Part shown: positions 28,384 through 32,353 of the stretch, in pieces
How positions within the stretch are numbered: position 1 is the first letter of the stretch
Layout of the letters: each line of letters starts with the position of its first letter
Assembly: GCA_034696485.1 (NCBI GenBank)
Contig: JAQIWT010000135.1
Span: 1-32,353, forward strand
Direction of reading: 5' to 3'
Source of the DNA: Isohypsibius dastychi
Taxonomy: Eukaryota; Tardigrada; Eutardigrada; Parachela; Isohypsibiidae
DNA length: 32,353 nucleotides
Made by a program: the position numbers and the translations under genes
The notes under the pieces: generated by a model
Databases searched by the model: none
Seen by the model: the letters and a program-made list of their open reading frames with translations, nothing else
Told to the model about the DNA's origin: nothing

Positions 28384-29560
28384 AATGACCAGTGATCATT
28401 CGTTATCTTTCGCTTAGCTTTTACATCATGAATGATTTTCGTCTTTTTAACTCTTCGTTGCCCAGGTCATTTTACCTCCACCGTTTACCAGGTGGGGTCC
28501 AAAAGACCCCAGGTCAGTCGGCCAATAGAAGACAGTATAATTAGCCAAACTGGTCTGGGATGAGGTTATAATAGAATGTCGGCTAGATATCAAACGAAAC
28601 AGAGATGTTTCCCCACGGTACACAAATCTGCTCCAAGTTGAACAGGAATCGATTCATCTCAGCCATAATTATCGCAATAAAATCATCCTTTGAGAGGGAG
28701 CCCATATTAATCAACGAAATTTCAACAGAATGAGCTCATCTATGAGTAACAGGCTGAAAACACGCTTAGGGAGCATAAAATGAAGTATTACCACAGAAAC
28801 CTTCTAAGACAGAAAAAGAGGTGTGAAGTATTTAGGTTAATTTTGAAGTGTTTTTGGCGGTCACTTTAACAGGTTGTAAAAGAACTCAACTTGCTGGAGC
28901 AATCAATTCAAAATCACCAGTAATGTCATCTCATCTTCTTTTGATCAAAGCTGTCACTGGCTCATCATAAATGAAGCGCAGCCGGTTTACTTACTGTGCT
29001 CAGGGGAAACAAAAGGCGACTGACCGCCGGCTCGCGCTCAGTTCTCTGCCTATTCTCTACCTGCCGGCAGATGACCAGTGGTTAAAAATGTCAACACTTG
29101 GGATTTTTTGCACGCGTTGCCATAAAGGTGAAAAATAGAAACTCTTCACATTTCTTTACATTATCCATTTTTCTGTTAAACTGCCGTTTCGGATTTCTCG
29201 AAATAAAATTTAAGTGTAAGTTATAAAATTACGAAATAAAATCTCGGCGAACCCTCAAATAAAACCCCAGCTGGTATTTCAGCTCCTAATTGGAGCTCCG
29301 AAATTCGAAAAAAAGCAAAATGTAGCAAATCAAAATCTTAACACTGATTTTGAAGCATTTTGCTCTAAACTAATTAGTTGATTTATTACGCTGTAAAATA
29401 TAGAGGCTGGGGTCTATTGGACCCCACCTGGTAAACGAAGAGTTAATGAGCCCAAGAATGACAAGTTCCGACGGTAACTTCTCGTGAAACATGAATCGCC
29501 ACATGTGCGATGCCCACTGAAGACAAAAGTTCGCGCAATTGTAACCCTTTGATCGCTGGT
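28384..29560 (-). repeat. Right arm of the inverted coding repeat, split by a MITE
   Basis: Outer part 29443-29560, inner part 28384-28446, separated by the 992-bp element. The minus frame from 29648 (GEFDETPHSGSKNIYKLNEI, then NFCLQWASHMWRFMFHEKLP) ends where the element starts, so the insertion interrupted an already duplicated coding unit. Confidence 0.5.
28447..29446. mobile_element. piggyBac-like MITE, 992 bp plus TTAA duplications
   Basis: Bounded by TTAA at 28447-28450 and 29443-29446. The ends are inverted: left CTCTTCGTT...TACCAGGTGGGGTCC and right (reverse complement) CTCTTCGTTTACCAGGTGGG. Each end has a hairpin (GGGGTCC-AAAA-GACCCC left; GGGGTCCAATAGACCCC right). TTAA target duplications and such ends are typical of piggyBac elements. 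The left end carries 26 extra bases between two CGTT words that the right end lacks. No transposase frame is present inside, so it is non-autonomous. The interior is AT-rich and featureless. Confidence 0.75.
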
Positions 29561-30790
29561 GGAAAAAATTGAAAAATATCTCATTGAGTTTGTAGATGTT
29601 TTTTGACCCAGAATGCGGAGTTTCATCGAATTCACCGGCTTCCTTCACATAGCGGGCATGAATAGGGTAATTGACTCACTCGAGTCGTCATTCCGCAGCA
29701 GCAAACAGTTCAACAAAAGAGGGTTCGCGGCTTACATGTTCAAGGATAACTGGGCACGAATGGATTTCTATCTCCGAATATACGTATATCCCCGGTTATC
29801 CAGCTGGAACCCATGTCAGTTACTTACTCCGACGTGAGCTTGAATTATTGCAAGGACATGGTTTTGGCCGGATAAATCCTCCATCACGAACGAAGACCCA
29901 TAGGGTCATTTGAAATACGGAACTTTTCCTCAACGATGTTTGAAAAAGTTATTCGTACCCACCCCCCCCCCCCCCACCCCTTCCCCCATCACGCCGAAAT
30001 AGTGATCTTTCTGGACCGATTTGGGTGCTCATTCAAGTCGAATACTCACCGATGACCCGAATAGTAATGGTCTCCTGAGTGACAGGCTCAGTCTCTAAGA
30101 AACAGGAGGTTCCAAACTTCCTGTTTTGTTGATCAAGTGATCGAACCCTATTTTGTGAAAAATTCCCTTCCAACAGATGAGCAAAAAATTCAACACTGGT
30201 TTCGGAGCCAGTATTTGAACTGATGAATCATTAAACCACTCAAATCAGAAGGAGCATGTTCCGCCGTCCTATAAGTCCACCTTCGTAAAAGACCACTGTC
30301 GAAACTCAGTACCGGGAGGGAGTGGTTACACCTGAAGTGGAGCCAGATTATGGTTATGATCCCCCAGCTGATGCTTCAAATATTCGCTCGGTATGCAGTA
30401 TTGAGTGCCTTACCTCTGTAGTTGTGAGGAAATGTGATTTGCTGGATTGCGGCCGGGGGGTTCTTTTTCGATGTGAACCACATAAACTGATGATCAATGC
30501 GAATGAATTAAGAAACCAGAAAACCACCTCGAATCATTGTACCTGTGACAAATTTAACACTGATTCAAGGTCCATTTTTTTAAGCAGAGCGGTCAATACC
30601 CCGACTCTCCTCTACCCTTTCCCGCATATTCAAAATCTTGCGGGCGGAAAACTGCGGAGAACTTAGATTGAATTTGCGTAACATGGTCGATAACGATCAT
30701 CATCGTCCGAAACTATTGCTTCTTCCTTATGGTGGGGGTGGCTTATTAAGAACTGGTTTTGACCTCGATACTGTTACGAGGGTAGTTCTC
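29561..30790. other. Unassigned, with one open frame and a C14 run
   Basis: A 14-C homopolymer lies at 29962-29975. The plus frame 30322-30666 (114 codons; VVTPEVEPDYGYDPPADAS, then CSIECLTSVVVRKCDLLDCG, with six or more Cys) looks partly coding and has similar character upstream across a stop, but no family is recognised. A plus reading at 29700-29900 (EYTYIPGYPAGTHVSYLLRR) is also unassigned. Confidence 0.25.
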
Positions 30791-31046
30791 TACCAGGAGA
30801 ATTCGATACTCTAACAATGCTGTTATCAGGTTCATGAGTTTAACTACGGAAGTTCTCAGTCGGTATCCCAGGTAATTCCAATTTGATATTTTTGTATCAT
30901 TCAGTTTTCTTTTTGCTTTTTTATTGAGCTATAAATCAACTAGATGATAGCTCATGTTAACCGTCCACGAATCTTCAAAAAACAACAGTGAAACGCGATC
31001 ACCCCTTGACTAATCTGAACCAAAACACTGTTATAGTACCCACACA
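30791..31046 (+). repeat. Left long TIR
   Basis: 256-bp arm, inverted relative to 31602-31854. The match ends abruptly at both edges. Confidence 0.75.
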
Positions 31047-31154
31047 GTGCCTTGCAGCGTTGCTTCTGAGAAGATCTTCTGTTTTTGAGTTTCTTCCTGG
31101 ATTTGGCCAGGACAGTTTTCATTCATCACGCAGATAAGAGATACTTTTGACAAG

Positions 31155-31292
31155 ATGATGAGTTCGGAAATGTGGGATGCCTATTGGGCTGCAAAAAGCG
31201 CAACGCCAGTTTATCGAGCTGCTCAGCTTCATGGTGTGCCAATCTCAACTCCACGTTTACGACTTGAATCTCTGATATCGTCTCCTCTTTGA
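31155..31292 (+). pseudogene. Pipsqueak-type HTH transposase N-terminus in the foldback element
   Basis: Two ATGs at 31155/31158 open a 45-codon frame. It starts MMSSEMWDAYWAAKSATPVY, then RAAQLHGVPISTPRLRL, and stops at TGA 31290. The helix-turn-helix pattern (W-x-A-x-x-A-x-K-S, Y-R-A-A-x-L-x-GVP-x-S-T) is the pipsqueak domain used by many pogo-like transposases to bind their TIRs. A Leu-to-Pro change (STP instead of the usual STL) would weaken the recognition helix. A second frame (31289-31561), rich in Lys/Glu and starting TETCSHLHLPKKFW, continues the core in a shifted frame without the catalytic DDE domain. Same domain type as the relic at 1-238, but not a close copy. Confidence 0.6.
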
Positions 31293-31601
31293 CGGAAACC
31301 TGCTCACATCTTCACCTGCCGAAAAAGTTTTGGAGCGGCGAAAAGAGAACGCAAGGATCTTTTCTGAGGAAAAGCGTTAAAAAGTTGCTGAAAGGGTGGG
31401 AAGTTAAGGATGTACAAAACTACTCCAGTCGTGAAGGCAAAGCCTCCTTAAGTATCATCCTACAAAGTTGCGACGTAGAAGCGATCCAATTGAAACAACC
31501 GATGGACAGAAATTGCCAGATCGGAGAGTTACCAGATCGACCAAAAAGAAATGAAAATTGATCCATTTTGTTTTGCTCCGTTTTTCATGTTGTTATCGCT
31601 C

Positions 31602-31854
31602 GTGCGGGTACCATAACAGTGTTTTGGTCCGGATTTGTCCAGGGGGGATCGCGTTTCACTGTTGTTTTTTAAAAATTCGTGGACGGTTAACATGAGCTAT
31701 CATCCACTTGGTTTATAGCTCATTGTAAAGACAAACAGAACTGAATGATACAAAAAAATCAAATCAGAGTTATCTGGGATACCGACTAAGAAATTTCGTG
31801 GTTAAACTTATGAAGCTGATGACAGCATCTTTAGAGTATTTAATTCTCCTGGTA
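31602..31854 (-). repeat. Right long TIR
   Basis: 253-bp arm, the reverse complement of the left arm with scattered substitutions and small indels. Confidence 0.75.
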
Positions 31855-32353
31855 TTCATGTGTTGATTTTGTGTCGAGTGTTCTACCCCGAGACACCCTC
31901 CTTTTGTTCTAATCGATTCTAGCTTGAATATAAGCTTGCGTTCGTTTATTGTAGAAGGCCTCACATTTCTTCTGTTCATAGAATCATCCTCCACCAACTT
32001 GGTGATTTCGGTTTGTTATCAATATTGTGTTCATCAGAAAGGTCAACGGCGAGAGGCCGAAGTGTATGAAGATCTTTGTTAGTCGTATGTTTGAGTGAGC
32101 CGGAGCACCTCAATATCTTGTATCGTAACATGACGCCCAACGGGAATTGCTATTTTTATCTGGACATATATTGTTAAATATCTGAAATTACAGAGCCTAA
32201 AAAAGTGTCAATTGATTGACAATTCTGTCAACTGGTAAAAAATTTGTCAGCTGATAGCTTCCCAGATGGTCAATTATTGAAAAAATTAAATAAAATATAA
32301 AAAGTCTTGGGGGGTACCCTTTTTTTCTGGAAACTGGAAATCAGTAAAAAGAG
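31855..32353. other. No gene recognised
   Basis: A stretch with recurring TGTCAA/TTGACA words lies at about 32205-32260, including the small palindrome TGTCAATTGATTGACA. A minus frame at 31997-31770 overlaps the right TIR and has no motif. Confidence 0.3.

Larger units (their letters stand above)
30791..31854. mobile_element. Foldback DNA transposon with about 255-bp TIRs (pogo/Tc1-mariner-like)
   Basis: The left arm 30791-31046 and right arm 31602-31854 are inverted copies, roughly 85% identical by eye. Both start with TA then CCAGGAGAATT and run inward through GGTATCCCAG, TTTTTGTATCATTCAGTT, GATAGCTCATGTTAACCGTC and AACAACAGTGAAACGCGATC. The TA at each outer edge fits a TA target duplication of the Tc1/mariner-pogo superfamily. 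The 555-bp core encodes the start of a pipsqueak HTH protein, then a frameshifted remainder, so the element is defective and much shortened. Pogo/Tigger elements usually have short TIRs, so 255 bp is long. Confidence 0.7.

Noticed and set aside
1-32353. tRNA, rRNA and CRISPR arrays
   Set aside because: No cloverleaf with a plausible B box (GGTTCGAATCC-like) pairing, no rRNA segments and no regularly spaced short repeats were found on reading.

Overview
This is eukaryotic DNA, most likely from an invertebrate animal. The evidence is short GT-AG introns inside decayed genes (52, 59, 67 and 85 nt), polypyrimidine/CAG splice acceptors, several families of animal transposable elements, and no bacterial-style operons or ribosome binding sites. 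The species cannot be named from the sequence. Almost every recognisable gene carries frameshifts or stops, so the window reads as a repeat-dense graveyard. The cleanest open frame is the unidentified 174-codon frame at 749-1273.

Layout. 0-4 kb: a pipsqueak-type helix-turn-helix transposase relic at the left edge (minus), the unidentified frame at 749-1273 (plus), an unidentified decayed multi-exon gene (1839-2760, minus), and the start of a secreted leucine-rich-repeat protein (from 3224, plus). 4.5-7.5 kb: a Ty3/Gypsy pol relic (RT, RNase H, integrase). 7.8-10.5 kb: two tandem, diverged copies of an unidentified minus-strand gene that share an intron position.

11.2-18.1 kb is the most interesting part: relics of a Polinton/Maverick (adintovirus-like) element. 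It has a jelly-roll capsid-like protein and the N-terminal part of a protein-primed family B DNA polymerase on the plus strand. The palm and C-terminal end of such a polymerase lie on the minus strand, with several unidentified frames in between. The polymerase has a 52-nt candidate intron exactly at its DTDS-type catalytic motif.

18.8-19.6 kb holds a third Ty3/Gypsy fragment (minus). 21.7-25.6 kb holds a second, longer Ty3/Gypsy copy (plus), followed by frames that could be a decayed envelope-like gene. 27.6-29.6 kb holds an inverted coding repeat, one arm of which was split by a 992-bp piggyBac-like MITE with TTAA duplications. 30.8-31.9 kb holds a compact element with about 255-bp terminal inverted repeats, TA at both ends and a second pipsqueak-type frame.

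Nothing here looks able to work as a complete system. The value is in the fossil record: a polymerase broken into two opposed halves, an intron in a catalytic motif, tandem unknown genes, and nested insertions that give relative ages. Family assignments rest on motif recognition from reading, not on database searches.
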